Shown here one piece after another: positions 43,142 through 52,459 of a stretch of 64,000 bases of DNA (its first letter is position 1; every line of letters begins with the position of its first letter). The notes beneath the pieces were generated by a model. That model ran no database searches and was not told the origin of the DNA. It worked only from the letters and a program-made list of their open reading frames with translations. A program made the translations under genes and the position numbers. Source of the DNA: JANYHH01 sp965249745 (GTDB lineage Bacteria; Deinococcota; Deinococci; Deinococcales; JAAFIG01); the NCBI GenBank assembly GCA_965249745.1, contig OZ252252.1, forward strand, positions 2,480,001 through 2,544,000. The letters are read 5' to 3'.

Positions 43142-45211
43142 TTAGCTCTTGACCGGTTCCTTGACGTACAGCGCGAAGTTCTGGATCGGGTTGTAGGTTT
43201 CGATATTGCCCACGAAGGTTCCGTCTGATTTGAACTTGCGAATGATGTGCCCGCCGCGCCGCGCCGCGTAGAGGAAACCGGCGTCGTCTACGGCGATGTC
43301 CATCACCTGAGAGGTATCCTCACCGGTCAAGGCTTCGATTTGGTAGGTCGGACCTTGCGTGCCCTTCGGCGGGATCAGGGTTCTGATCTTGCTGGAATTC
43401 GCGTCACTGATGTACGTCACCCCGGTCGTGTCCACGGCGATTCCATCCAGAACGCGCAGCTCGGGGTTATCGGGGCGCAGCTTGAACGAGTAGCGCTGAA
43501 TGAACTCGCCTTCAGGTGAAAAGCGTTGCACGCGGCGGTTCCCATAATCCAGCACGTACACCCGCCCGTCTGCCCCGGCCACAATGGCTCGAGGGTCATC
43601 GAACTGCCCCAATCCCGTGCCGCGCCCGCCGAACCTTCCGAGGAATTCACCGTCTGGGCTGTAGCGCTGCACGGTGTGAGATTCGCCGTCCAGAATGTAA
43701 ATCTGATCCCACTGGCTGACGGCAATCGCAATCGGATAAAGGAACTCTCCGGGGTTCATACCATAGCGTCCGAAGGCCAGAAGCTGATCGCCCTTGGCGG
43801 AGAACTTGCGGATGATGTTCGTGGCGGCCTCGCCGGAGCGGTACTCGAAGACGCTGGCGTAAATGTTGAAATCCGCGTCGCAGGCCACTGCCACCGGAGC
43901 CACCGGCAGCTTGTCGCTGCCAATTCCGACCTGGCCGAAGCTGTGCTCCAAGTTGCCGCTGAGACTGAGAATCCGCACCGGACCCTTTCGGGTATTCAAG
44001 CTCACCAGCAAGTGTGCCGGACCCTCGAGATCGGTTTTCTGATCGGCGATGCCAGACTCCAGCAGTTCAATCACTTCGGTCAGGGTCGGGCGCTTGTCGG
44101 GGTCCTTCTCCACCATGCGCATGATAAGGTCGTTGACGCGCTGGGGAACCTCTAGGTTGAGCTGACGCGGCGGGGTCGGCGTCTGGAAGATCTGCGCTTG
44201 CACCACCGCCTCATAGCCACCCTTGAAGGCGGTCTGCCCGGTGACGCCCTCGTAAAAGACCAAACCCAGGCTGTAAATGTCGGTGCGGTGGTCAATCTTG
44301 TTGCCTCGAGCCTGCTCTGGACTCATGTAGACCGGCGTGCCGACTCGGGCACCGGTCATCGTCAAGCGGGTCAGAACCTTGCCCGCCGCGATCCCGAAAT
44401 CCATCAGCTTGACGCTGCCAGGCTCGATCCCGGCCGAGTTATCGGCCCTCAGGGCGTTCTTAGAGACCATGATGTTGCCGGGTTTGATGTCGCGGTGAAT
44501 GATGCCCTGCTTGTGAATGTAGCGGAGCGCATCGGCCGTCATCATCACGATATGAACGGTCTGCTCGAGGTTGAGACGGCGAGTTTCGATCAGGTTCTCC
44601 ATCGCCTCGCCCTCGATCAGTTCCATGGCGATAAAGTGGGTCGTGCCCTCGTTGCTGTGCTCGAAGACTTTCACGATGTTGGGATGGTTGAGGCGCATCA
44701 GCACCTCGGCTTCGCGGTGGAAGCGGCGCACGAAGCGGGCATCGGCCACGAACTTGTCTTGCGGGATCTTCAGCGCCACGGAGCGCTGATCGTCCTTGCG
44801 CTTGGCGCGGTAGACGGTGGCCATGCCACCGATACCGACGCGCTCCATCACGTCGTAGCGGGTCAAGCCGACGTTATCGGGTTTACCAGATTTGCCGCCG
44901 ACCCCAGCCAGGGTTGGTGTGCGTTGCGGCGACTTGCGCTTCTGGGCGCGGCGCTTCCTGACGGTATAGACCTCCAAAGGAACCAGTGTCGCCATTAGAA
45001 CCAGTCCGCCGATCACCAGCGCCGAAACCGCCCGTTCCGGGTGCGCGGTTCCGCCCGCCAGCCCAGGCTCGAGGTTGATCAGCCACAACCCGAGTGCGCC
45101 AAGGGTGGCCAAACCACCGACGAAGATCGCCAGGATGCCCGCCGAAATTTTGAGGTAGTAGAAGCCCAGCAATGCCACGACGAATACGACCAGCAGCACG
45201 AAGGCCGTCAC
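43142..45211 (-). CDS. Membrane Ser/Thr protein kinase with NHL repeats
   Basis: A 689-aa protein. Three helices lie at about 3-24, 27-48 and 62-82. A Hanks-type kinase domain spans about 118-390: GIGGMATV loop, ALKIP lysine, HRDIKPGNIM, DFGIA and GTPVYMSPEQA. Residues about 430-680 form a beta-propeller of NHL repeats (GQFDDPRAIVAGADGRVYVLDYGNRRVQRF is one full unit, here shown in part). Propeller and kinase are on the same side of the last helix, so both are probably cytoplasmic. The start overlaps the PP2C stop by 4 nt, a kinase-phosphatase pair. Confidence 0.92.
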   Translation of the reverse strand: MTAFVLLVVFVVALLGFYYLKISAGILAIFVGGLATLGALGLWLINLEPGLAGGTAHPERAVSALVIGGLVLMATLVPLEVYTVRKRRAQKRKSPQRTPTLAGVGGKSGKPDNVGLTRYDVMERVGIGGMATVYRAKRKDDQRSVALKIPQDKFVADARFVRRFHREAEVLMRLNHPNIVKVFEHSNEGTTHFIAMELIEGEAMENLIETRRLNLEQTVHIVMMTADALRYIHKQGIIHRDIKPGNIMVSKNALRADNSAGIEPGSVKLMDFGIAAGKVLTRLTMTGARVGTPVYMSPEQARGNKIDHRTDIYSLGLVFYEGVTGQTAFKGGYEAVVQAQIFQTPTPPRQLNLEVPQRVNDLIMRMVEKDPDKRPTLTEVIELLESGIADQKTDLEGPAHLLVSLNTRKGPVRILSLSGNLEHSFGQVGIGSDKLPVAPVAVACDADFNIYASVFEYRSGEAATNIIRKFSAKGDQLLAFGRYGMNPGEFLYPIAIAVSQWDQIYILDGESHTVQRYSPDGEFLGRFGGRGTGLGQFDDPRAIVAGADGRVYVLDYGNRRVQRFSPEGEFIQRYSFKLRPDNPELRVLDGIAVDTTGVTYISDANSSKIRTLIPPKGTQGPTYQIEALTGEDTSQVMDIAVDDAGFLYAARRGGHIIRKFKSDGTFVGNIETYNPIQNFALYVKEPVKS

Positions 45212-45990
45212 GCGGCCACCTGAGCCACGACGCCGGTGATATTGTCCAGCCCGCCACGGGCGTTGGCCAGACCAATAAAGTACTCGATGGCATCGTGCAG
45301 GTTGACTCCCGGCCGGGAGAGTTCGCTCAGCAACTCATGCTCGTTGACAAAGCCATGTAGCCCGTCGCTGCTCAAAAAATACAGGTCGCCGGGTTGGATG
45401 TTCATGACGCCGACATCCACCGTCACCTGGGAGCGCGTCCCGAGGGCCCGCATAAGCTGATTGCGATTTGGGTGATTTTCCGCCTCTTCCTTCGTCAGGA
45501 TACCCTGTTCCACCTGAAAGGCCACCCAGGAGTGGTCTCGAGTGAACTGCTTCAACTCGCCTTTTCTAACCAGGAAACCTCTCGAGTCGCCGATGTGACC
45601 GTAGTAGAGTTTGCGGTCCATGATGACGCAGACGGTCAGCGTCGTACCCATGCCGCTGTACTGCGGGTTGTCCAGGGCTTCCTTGTTGATCTTACGATTG
45701 GCGGCCAGAATGGCTTTCTCCAACGCCTTGTCGAACGCAATCGCGGCGTTCCCGGCATTGATAAACTCCACGTAATCGGACACGGCTTTGCTGACAACTT
45801 CGATCGCGCTCTTGCTAGCGCGCTCACCGGCCGCCGCGCCGCCCATGCCGTCCGCCACAGCGAAAAAGGCAATCCCTCCCCTCGGAGAAGAGAGCGTCTT
45901 CACGCGATGGTAATCCTCATTGTGTTCGCGCACGCGCCCGACACTCGAGCCGTGACCGAAGATGATGTTGGCTTTGCTCTGAGACATCAT
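45208..45990 (-). CDS. PP2C-family Ser/Thr protein phosphatase
   Basis: A 260-aa metal-dependent phosphatase with GRVREHNEDY, AVADGMGGAAAGERAS, GMGTTLTV, GHIGDSRGFLVR, SSDGLHGFV and GGLDNITGVV, giving the full set of metal-binding Asp residues. It should reverse phosphorylation by the kinase encoded next, with which it overlaps by 4 nt. Start is 45990 or the next Met (45987); no clear ribosome-binding site or -10 box helps to choose. Confidence 0.93.
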   Translation of the reverse strand: MMSQSKANIIFGHGSSVGRVREHNEDYHRVKTLSSPRGGIAFFAVADGMGGAAAGERASKSAIEVVSKAVSDYVEFINAGNAAIAFDKALEKAILAANRKINKEALDNPQYSGMGTTLTVCVIMDRKLYYGHIGDSRGFLVRKGELKQFTRDHSWVAFQVEQGILTKEEAENHPNRNQLMRALGTRSQVTVDVGVMNIQPGDLYFLSSDGLHGFVNEHELLSELSRPGVNLHDAIEYFIGLANARGGLDNITGVVAQVAA

Positions 45991-46183
45991 AAGATTGTGT
46001 GCTGTAACGCACCGTTAGCGGAGTCTAGCATCCCCCCAGGCGGTTTCACGGCGATTTCATCACGTTGCCAGACCGCGTGCGCTAAACTTCGCGTTCAGCC
46101 ACGCTTTGGATGCCCAATTATACCTGAGTCCTGGGCAGAGTTAGCCTCGTGACGCGAATCCACGAATGCCTTTACACTCTGCT

Positions 46184-47915
46184 GTGGATTTGAAGCATTA
46201 CCTGAGCATTCGCGGCGTCACCAACCCGAGCCTGCGAGCCGATGGAGGGCGATTGGTGTTTCTGTACAATGTCACGGGTTCAATGCAGATTCACACGCTG
46301 GACCGCCCCCAGGGCTGGCCGCCGCAGCGCACGTTTTACCCGAACCGCGTCGCCACGCTGGAGTACGCCCCGACTGGCAACCGCCTCGTGTTTGGCATGG
46401 ATGACGGTGGCAACGAGCGCGAGGGCTTGTGCCTGTCCGACGACGACGGGCAGAACGTGATTGCGCTGACCGACAGGCCAGAGGTTAAATACATGTTCGG
46501 CTGCTGGAACGAGGCGGGTACCCAGATCGCCTTCACCGCCACGCACGACAACCGGCAAGATTTCAACGTCTACACGATGGACATCGCCACTCGAGCCATC
46601 GAAAAGGTCTCGAGCCTGACGGGGTACAACTATGTCCGCGCCTGGTATGGGGATAGCTTGATCGTCTCGCACGCGACGGGGAACGATAACAACGACCTCC
46701 ACAGCGTCAATTTGACCACGCGTCAAGAACGGCTGTTGACGCCGCACGAACGGAAAGCGGTTTTCCAAGGGGGAGCGCCTAGCAGCGATCAGAAATTCCT
46801 GATTGTGACCACCAACTTTGAGCGCGACTTCTTCAATCTGGCACGCATCAACCTGGAGACGCTGGGCGTAGAATTTCTGTCGGAGCGCACCTGGGACGAG
46901 GAATCGCTCGAGGTAACGCGGGATGGACGCTTCGCTGTGGTGTGCATCAACGAGGCGGGGCTGAGCGTCCTCGAGATTCACGACCTCGAGGAGTGGCGAG
47001 CATACGTTTGGGGGCGGACGGCAGACTCTTCTGGTCACCTGCGACAGCCCGACGAGCGCCGCGAACTTGTACGCGTTGACCACGGCGGGCGCGGTCACGA
47101 GATGGACCGACGTGACCCTGGGGCTGGTCCCAGAACCTTCATTGATCGAACCCGAACTCGTGCGCTGGCCGAGCTTCGATGGCTTGGAGATCAGCGGCTG
47201 GTACTACAAACCCAGAGGGGTCAGCGGCAAACTCCCGGCCGTCGTCAGCATTCACGGCGGACCCGAATCCCAGGCCCGTCCCAACTTCGCCGCGATCGCG
47301 CAGTAGTACCTGACTCGAGGCCTGGCGGTGCTGTTCCCGAACGTGCGCGGTAGCTCCGGGTACGGCAAGCGCTTCATGGCGCTGGACGACGTAGATAAGC
47401 GCATGGACAGCGTTGCCGACATTAAAGCGGCGGTGAGTTGGTTGGTCGCCCACGGCGAGGCCGACGAAAGCCGTATCGCCGTGCAGGGCAGCAGTTACGG
47501 CGGCTTCATGGTGCTGAGCTGCCTGACGACCTACCCGGAGCTGTTCGCGGCGGGCGTGGAGATTGTTGGAATCAGCAACTTCGTGACCTTCTTGGAGAAC
47601 ACCAGCGCCTACCGTCGCGGTTTGCGCGAATCCGAGTATGGCAGCCTGGAGCGCGACTTAGAATTGCTGGAAAGAATCAGTCCGATCAACTATCTGGACC
47701 GTCTGCGTGCGCCGCTGTTTATCGTGCACGGCGCGAACGATCCTCGCGTGCCGCTCTCCGAAGCCAAGCAGATGCGTGATGCGCTTCACAAGAAGGGCGT
47801 GCCGGTAGAATTTCTGGTCTATCACGCCGAGGGTCACGGCTTAGCTAAACTCGAGAATCGGTTGGAGGCGTACCCGAAAATCGCGGACTTTTTAGAGCGG
47901 CACCTGCGGGTATGA
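46184..47915 (+). pseudogene. S9 (prolyl oligopeptidase/acylaminoacyl) peptidase gene, broken as read
   Basis: Three segments form one gene of about 577 codons. The N-terminal beta-propeller is open from ATG 46166 or GTG 46184 (TACACT 5 nt upstream of the GTG) to about 47010. At a run of five G (47010-47014) the frame must skip one base, after which GGRQTLLVTCDSPTSAANLY continues. At 47304-47306 a TAG interrupts FAAIAQ-stop-YLTRGLAVLFPNVRG. The catalytic domain after it is intact: QGSSYGGFM (Ser), NDPRVPL (Asp) and HAEGHGL (His). If the two lesions are real, the peptidase is dead; if they are sequencing errors, it is a normal cytoplasmic enzyme. Confidence 0.85.
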
Positions 47916-48018
47916 CCCGTTTCGGAAACGCTCGAGTTTAGAAGGTGCGGTCTGCGCCCCGACACCCGTTTTGCCTCCAAGCCACCCAACAACCCAACAT
48001 TCACACCTCGAGCCTCAG

Positions 48019-48264
48019 GTGACGCTCGGTTCGCTGCTGTACCGTCAACTCGTGTCGAGAGCCTTCGTCAAAGAGGACAGCGCCGCGCCGGAAGCGAAAC
48101 TCGGCGCATACCGCCTGTACCTGGGACAATCCAGGTTCGATTTCGATCCGCAACCGATTGACTCGAGCGATGATCTCTTAGAAGCCGTGCGCTTGGCTGG
48201 TCGCAGGCAGGGGTACGTGCAGGTGCGTGACTCCATCGGGACCCTGCTGCTCGAGCTGAATTAG
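48019..48264 (+). CDS. Hypothetical protein, 81 aa
   Basis: A short frame beginning at GTG 48019 (TLGSLLYRQLVSRAFVKED, then SAAPEAKLGAYRLYLGQSRFDF and AVRLAGRRQGYVQVRDSIGTLLLELN). It looks protein-like in composition, but no ribosome-binding site or -10 box marks the start; a TTG at 47971 is less likely. The stop overlaps the convergent zinc-ribbon gene by 4 nt. Function unknown. Confidence 0.5.
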   Translation: MTLGSLLYRQLVSRAFVKEDSAAPEAKLGAYRLYLGQSRFDFDPQPIDSSDDLLEAVRLAGRRQGYVQVRDSIGTLLLELN

Positions 48265-48683
48265 TTCAGCGCCTTGCCGTAGTAGGGACAGGCTTGTCCG
48301 ACGCGACTCGAGCCGGGGCAACGCACGCTACGCTGCCGCAGGGCAATCGTTTGAGCTTCGGTCAAGGAATCGCCGCAGACCGGGCAGACGACCTTGAACT
48401 GCGCGGTGGAGACCTGCGAGGCGCTGACATCCACGGTTTTACGGAAATCCTTGGCTTTGAAGTCCTGTGGGTTGAAACCCGTCTCGAAACCGCCAGATCG
48501 TTGCGGGTTGAAGCGCCCGCCTTGCGTGTCACGTATCAGGTCCCTGGCGCGTCGGAAGAAGCGTACCGTATCGCGCAAACGCACGTAAGCGCGGCGAATC
48601 TGTGGTGAGTACCCGCGAAACCAGTAGGCGATCACACCGATCACCGCGACGAATAAAAGGAGGTTGATCAAGAACCGTGACAC
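48261..48683 (-). CDS. Membrane-anchored zinc-ribbon-like protein, unknown
   Basis: A 140-aa protein with one N-terminal helix (FLINLLLFVAVIGVIAYWF), a basic linker, and a C-terminal cysteine cluster (CPVCGDSLTE, then VRCPGSSRVGQACPYYG) that looks like a zinc ribbon. TAGACT lies 7 nt before GTG 48683, which fixes the start. No family recognised. Confidence 0.75.
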   Translation of the reverse strand: MSRFLINLLLFVAVIGVIAYWFRGYSPQIRRAYVRLRDTVRFFRRARDLIRDTQGGRFNPQRSGGFETGFNPQDFKAKDFRKTVDVSASQVSTAQFKVVCPVCGDSLTEAQTIALRQRSVRCPGSSRVGQACPYYGKALN

Positions 48684-48788
48684 GCCCAAGAGTCTACCGA
48701 TTTCAGGTTAGGACAATCCTCGACCCTGGCACACTCGCGTTTCCGCGAGTGCCTTCAGCCTCGAGAATGCCCGACTCTGGGCTGGAGG

Positions 48789-49520
48789 TTAAAGAATTGT
48801 TCCTAGAAAAAACGGCATCATCTTGCGCCACCAGACCCAGTCGTGATCCACATCCCCGCCCCAGTAATCGAACCAGGCGGGTACACCCTTGGCCTGCAGA
48901 ATCCGCTCGAGGGCGCGGGTGTCACGGATCGCGTCCTCCTCCCAGCGTCCCTGCCCGACAGCAAAGACGATCTTGGAGCGGCGGTAGCGCTCCAAGTGCC
49001 ACGGATCGTTCAGGTTTGGCAAGTAACTCAGGGGAGCGTTGAAGTAGATCTGCTCATCGTTGTGACCGCCGACGAAATGGGTCAGGTCGTACAGGCCAGA
49101 GAGCGCGATCACACCGTCAAAAATATCTGGGCGGCGAAAGAAGAAATTCGCGCTGTGAAGCGCTCCCATACTGCATCCCGCGACCCAGATGGTCAATGAA
49201 TTCGTGTTTTGCTGCACGAACGGCACGACCTCATTCAGGATGTGCCGCTCGTAATCCGCGTGGCGGCGGGCGCGGTCGTTCGGGTGGGCCGTGCGATTCG
49301 TCCAACTCTGCCAGTCCACACTGTCCACGGTGATGAACTTAACCCGGCCCTCTTCGATCAGCTCATTGCACGCCTCGAGCATCTTAAAGTTCTCAAAGTC
49401 GTAGAAGCGCCCGTCCTGCGCTGGGAAGACCACGACCGGCTGCCCGTAATGCCCGTAAACCTTCAATTCCATGTCGTGTCCGAGGGCGGGACTGAACCAG
49501 CGGTGATACTCGGTGTGCAT
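48789..49520 (-). CDS. Esterase (esterase D/antigen 85-like alpha/beta hydrolase)
   Basis: A 243-aa serine hydrolase: WVAGCSMGALHSANFFFRR carries the nucleophile, GLYDLTHFVGG follows, and VDHDWVWW probably supplies the His. The start MHTEYHRWFSPALGHDMELKVYG is typical of this group. AGGAGA precedes ATG 49520; the longer frame is rejected. It lies 78 nt after an ATP-grasp gene in the same direction, a pairing that suggests an ester or amide product made by one and trimmed by the other. Confidence 0.88.
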   Translation of the reverse strand: MHTEYHRWFSPALGHDMELKVYGHYGQPVVVFPAQDGRFYDFENFKMLEACNELIEEGRVKFITVDSVDWQSWTNRTAHPNDRARRHADYERHILNEVVPFVQQNTNSLTIWVAGCSMGALHSANFFFRRPDIFDGVIALSGLYDLTHFVGGHNDEQIYFNAPLSYLPNLNDPWHLERYRRSKIVFAVGQGRWEEDAIRDTRALERILQAKGVPAWFDYWGGDVDHDWVWWRKMMPFFLGTIL

Positions 49521-49598
49521 CGCGTCTCCTCGGTGTCCCCAACTTGCTCGAGCGATCGTAGCTCCGTCGCCTTCCTCGAGCCGCACCCTTCGACTGGC

Positions 49599-50756
49599 TC
49601 AGGTTTTCTCGAGCATCAGTTCGGCGGTTTCGATCAAGGGTTCCAGCGCACTTCCACGCAGGATGTACCCCTGATTGCCGATCGCGCGGGCGAACACGCC
49701 TCCGATGCGCTCACTGTGACACAGCCGATCCGCGAATTGCTCCCGAATCTGTGCGTCCGAGAGCCGGTAACTCAGGTGATCCTTGCGACCCACATACACG
49801 GTGTTGTACTTCCGCGCCGGGTCCGCCCGGAACCGATCCTGGACCACGACATGACCCCACTCGAGGTAACAGTCGAAGTCGTGCGCGTAATTGAACATGT
49901 CGGTCGTCAAGCCACCCGGCGGGCGGATGTTGGCTTCCAGCGCTACGATCTCGCCGTTGACATCGAAGAACTCAATGTGAAAGAAACGCTCCAAGACGTT
50001 GAAGGCTTTCACAGCGGCGCGACCAGCGGTTTCTAAAGCGGGCGGAATCTCGCGGACGCTGTAATAGTAGATGTCCCCATCCTGGTTCACCACGTCCATC
50101 ACGCCCTTGGAGTAGCGGTGACTGGCGCAGAACAAGATGTTCCCGTGGCGATCCGTCAAGCCGTCAAAGGTCACGATATCGCCACTGACGAACTCCTCCA
50201 AGATGTACTGCACCGGGAGCTTGTCGCGCAGGTAAAACTCCAGTTCAAACTCATCGGTGATCTTGTACGTTTTCGCCGCGCCGACCCCAATATCCGGCTT
50301 GGCCACGACCGGATAGCCGACCTCGGCGATAAACGCCCTCGCGGCCTCTGCTGTCAGGCAGACGCGACCTCGAGCCACGGGAATCCCGGCGTCTATGAAG
50401 CGCTGCTTCATGTGCGACTTGCGCTTGATGTTCTCGATCCAGTCGCGCCGCACGCCGAAGATATTAAAATCCGTTCGCAACCCCGCCTCGAGTTCCAGCC
50501 AGTGCTCGTTCAGACTGTCCAAGCGGTCCAACTTACCCCAGCGGTGCGTGAAATGCCCCAGGGCGCGCACCGCCTCGTCGTAATCGCCCATGTTGCAGAC
50601 GCGATAGTACTCGTGGAGCTTGCCGCGTAGCTCGCCGTTCAGATTATCGAAATGCTCGTCGCCCAATCCCAGCACGGTCGCGCCCGCCTCACGCAGACCG
50701 CGCACGAAATGGCGGAAGTTCGGTGGAAAGTGCGGTGATAGGAAAACCACGTTCAC
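49599..50756 (-). CDS. ATP-grasp enzyme (carboxylate-amine ligase-like)
   Basis: A 385-aa protein with the ATP-grasp order: a pre-domain, IKRKSHMKQRFIDAGIPVARG, YPVVAKPDIGVGAAKTYKI, LEEFVSGDIVTFDGL, and the metal site FFHIEFFDVNGEIVALEANIRPPGG. Such enzymes join a carboxylate to an amine or thiol with ATP. The substrates are unknown. GTG 50756 follows a GGGGG-containing leader. Confidence 0.9.
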   Translation of the reverse strand: MNVVFLSPHFPPNFRHFVRGLREAGATVLGLGDEHFDNLNGELRGKLHEYYRVCNMGDYDEAVRALGHFTHRWGKLDRLDSLNEHWLELEAGLRTDFNIFGVRRDWIENIKRKSHMKQRFIDAGIPVARGRVCLTAEAARAFIAEVGYPVVAKPDIGVGAAKTYKITDEFELEFYLRDKLPVQYILEEFVSGDIVTFDGLTDRHGNILFCASHRYSKGVMDVVNQDGDIYYYSVREIPPALETAGRAAVKAFNVLERFFHIEFFDVNGEIVALEANIRPPGGLTTDMFNYAHDFDCYLEWGHVVVQDRFRADPARKYNTVYVGRKDHLSYRLSDAQIREQFADRLCHSERIGGVFARAIGNQGYILRGSALEPLIETAELMLEKT

Positions 50757-50887
50757 GCAGACCCCCTGGAGCGCTCGGAATGGGAAATTCTAACCCGTGG
50801 GACAGCGAGCGTGCGGCTTTTGTCTCAAGAGTTACCAACGATTCCTCGATCCCGAGAATCGCACGTTCCCTGCAAGAGTACTTTTTC

Positions 50888-50910
50888 CCCCCTCGTCGCG
50901 GGAGAGGGGG
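50888..50910. repeat. GC hairpin CCCCCTC/GAGGGGG
   Basis: Seven-bp arms with a 9-nt loop. The core CCCCCTCGTCGCGGGAGAGGGGG is shaped like widespread bacterial intergenic palindromes. The TTTTT just before it would make it a terminator-like signal on the minus strand only in the wrong place for a gene end. Confidence 0.45.
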
Positions 50911-50982
50911 CTGAGCCTTAGCGAAGTGCCTTTGAGGTTGAGTCTCGAGACGAACGTCGGGAGCGAGTGCAGCTCGAGGAAT

Positions 50983-51023
50983 CGTTGGCGGCCGGGCGTT
51001 GCGCCCTGATAGGGCGCGCGCCC
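50983..51023. repeat. Compound palindrome, family of CGTTGGyGGCCGGGCG
   Basis: CGTTGGCGGCCGGGCG leads into GGGCG-TTG-CGCCC and then the perfect 14-bp palindrome AGGGCGCGCGCCCT. The first 16 bases match the element at 58175-58210 apart from one base. Confidence 0.65.
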
Positions 51024-51185
51024 TGCACACAGAGATAGGGCACGCACGCTGTAGTCCTCACAGAAAACCATTGTTCATTCCAATGTCACGTGAGCGTTTC
51101 GCCCGCGAGACCGATTCCAAGCTGCCACCACAGCCCAGCCAACCTGTCCGTGAACCCGTGACGTTTGCGCCCAGGGTGAGAAGCG

Positions 51186-51191
51186 TATACT
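51186..51191 (+). promoter_or_regulatory. Leaderless -10 box (TATACT) of cmk
   Basis: TATACT lies 6 nt before ATG 51198. Confidence 0.65.
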
Positions 51192-51197
51192 TGGCTG

Positions 51198-51875
51198 ATG
51201 TCTGTAGTTCTCGAGCGTGGAGTCATGTTGAACTTACCTAAAAACGTCGTCATTACCATTGATGGACTCGCCGCGAGCGGCAAGAGCAGCGTCGCCAAAA
51301 CGGTCGCCCGGCTCCTCAGCGTGCCGTATGTCTCGAGCGGGTTGTTGTACCGTCTCGTGACGCTCGCCTCGTTGGAGGACGGGATCAACCCGAACGACGA
51401 GCGGGCGCTGCTGGATACCTTGGACGCGCACGAGTTGCGCCTGGAACCGCGCAACGATGGGAACCGCGTGTACTTGGACGACCGCGATGTCACCGACGAG
51501 TGCTTCACCGCCAAGGTGGACGCCGAAGTCAGCCGCGTCGCACAGCACGGCTTGGTGCGCGGCTGGGTCAATGCCCAAGTGCGTCGCCTCGCGCCGCCGT
51601 TCGTGGCCGAGGGGCGCGACATGGGGACAGCCGTCTTCCCGCACGCGAGGGCCAAGATCTTCCTGACCGCCTCGAGCAAGGTGAGAGCCGAGCGCCGCGT
51701 CACGGAACGCGACGGTACCTATGAAAACATTCACTCGGCAATCGAGGAGCGCGACGAGATGGACGCAGACAACAGCGAACCCGCCCCGGACGCGGCCCGG
51801 TTGCACACGGATGGCTTAAACCTGGATCAAACCGTGAAGCGCGTCCTGGAGTTGATCCGGGAGCAGGTGAAGTGA
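51198..51875 (+). CDS. cmk: Cytidylate kinase
   Basis: A 225-aa (d)CMP kinase that makes CDP/dCDP. P-loop in ITIDGLAASGKSSVAKTVAR, substrate site YVSSGLLYRLVTLA, VAEGRDMGTAVFPHA and RDEMDADNSEPAPDA are family landmarks. TATACT 6 nt upstream fixes the start at 51198, which gives about 10 more N-terminal residues than usual. Its stop overlaps the plsC start by 4 nt. Confidence 0.95.
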   Translation: MSVVLERGVMLNLPKNVVITIDGLAASGKSSVAKTVARLLSVPYVSSGLLYRLVTLASLEDGINPNDERALLDTLDAHELRLEPRNDGNRVYLDDRDVTDECFTAKVDAEVSRVAQHGLVRGWVNAQVRRLAPPFVAEGRDMGTAVFPHARAKIFLTASSKVRAERRVTERDGTYENIHSAIEERDEMDADNSEPAPDAARLHTDGLNLDQTVKRVLELIREQVK

Positions 51876-52459
51876 ACCCGAAGCACCCGGATCTCAGCAA
51901 CGCGCCCCTCAACTACGACCTCATCAGCGGAGCCTGGGGACTGTACTTCTCTCTGATAGGCGTAGAATACCTGCATCCAGAGCAGATCCCAATCTCTGGC
52001 GCGGCGATCATCGCGCCGAACCACCTGACCACGATTGACCCGTTCGGCGTGGGGCAGCCCACGGCCAGACGGGTCCATTTCATGGCCAAACAAGAACTCT
52101 TCAGCAACGCCCTGTTGCGCTGGTACATGGCCAGCGGTAATGCCTTCCCGGTCGAACGCGGCAAGATGGACCTGACCGCCATTAAAACCGCCTTGCGAAT
52201 TTTGCAGGGCGGACAGCTCCTGGTGATCTTCCCAGCTGGAACTCGAGGTGGCGAGGAGGTCAAGGGCGGCGCGAGCTTCCTGGCGCTGAAAGCCAAAGTT
52301 CCGGTCATCCCGGTCGGCATCAGCCTGAAACCGAACTGGTTCGGCGGTAAGCGTTTCCGGTTCAATTTTGGTGTGCCCATCCCGCCCGAGGGCAGCCCCG
52401 AGGATCACATTGCCCGCGTTTCACAGGCGATTGAAACCTTGCGCCTCGAGGTCGCATGA
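51872..52459 (+). CDS. plsC: 1-acyl-glycerol-3-phosphate acyltransferase
   Basis: A 195-aa membrane-associated acyltransferase of phospholipid synthesis, forming phosphatidate. It has the catalytic NHLTTID (NHx4D), the FPVERG and FPAGTRGG blocks, and VPVIPVGI near the end. GTG 51872 lies inside the cmk stop region (4-nt overlap); its own end overlaps the HAD gene by 4 nt. The cmk-plsC pairing is common in bacteria. Confidence 0.93.
   Translation: MNPKHPDLSNAPLNYDLISGAWGLYFSLIGVEYLHPEQIPISGAAIIAPNHLTTIDPFGVGQPTARRVHFMAKQELFSNALLRWYMASGNAFPVERGKMDLTAIKTALRILQGGQLLVIFPAGTRGGEEVKGGASFLALKAKVPVIPVGISLKPNWFGGKRFRFNFGVPIPPEGSPEDHIARVSQAIETLRLEVA

Larger units (their letters stand above)
50757..51185. 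other. Palindrome-rich intergenic region
   Basis: This divergent region of about 430 nt contains a CCCCCTC/GAGGGGG hairpin (50888-50910) and a compound palindrome (50983-51023). It holds no credible gene. Confidence 0.6.
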
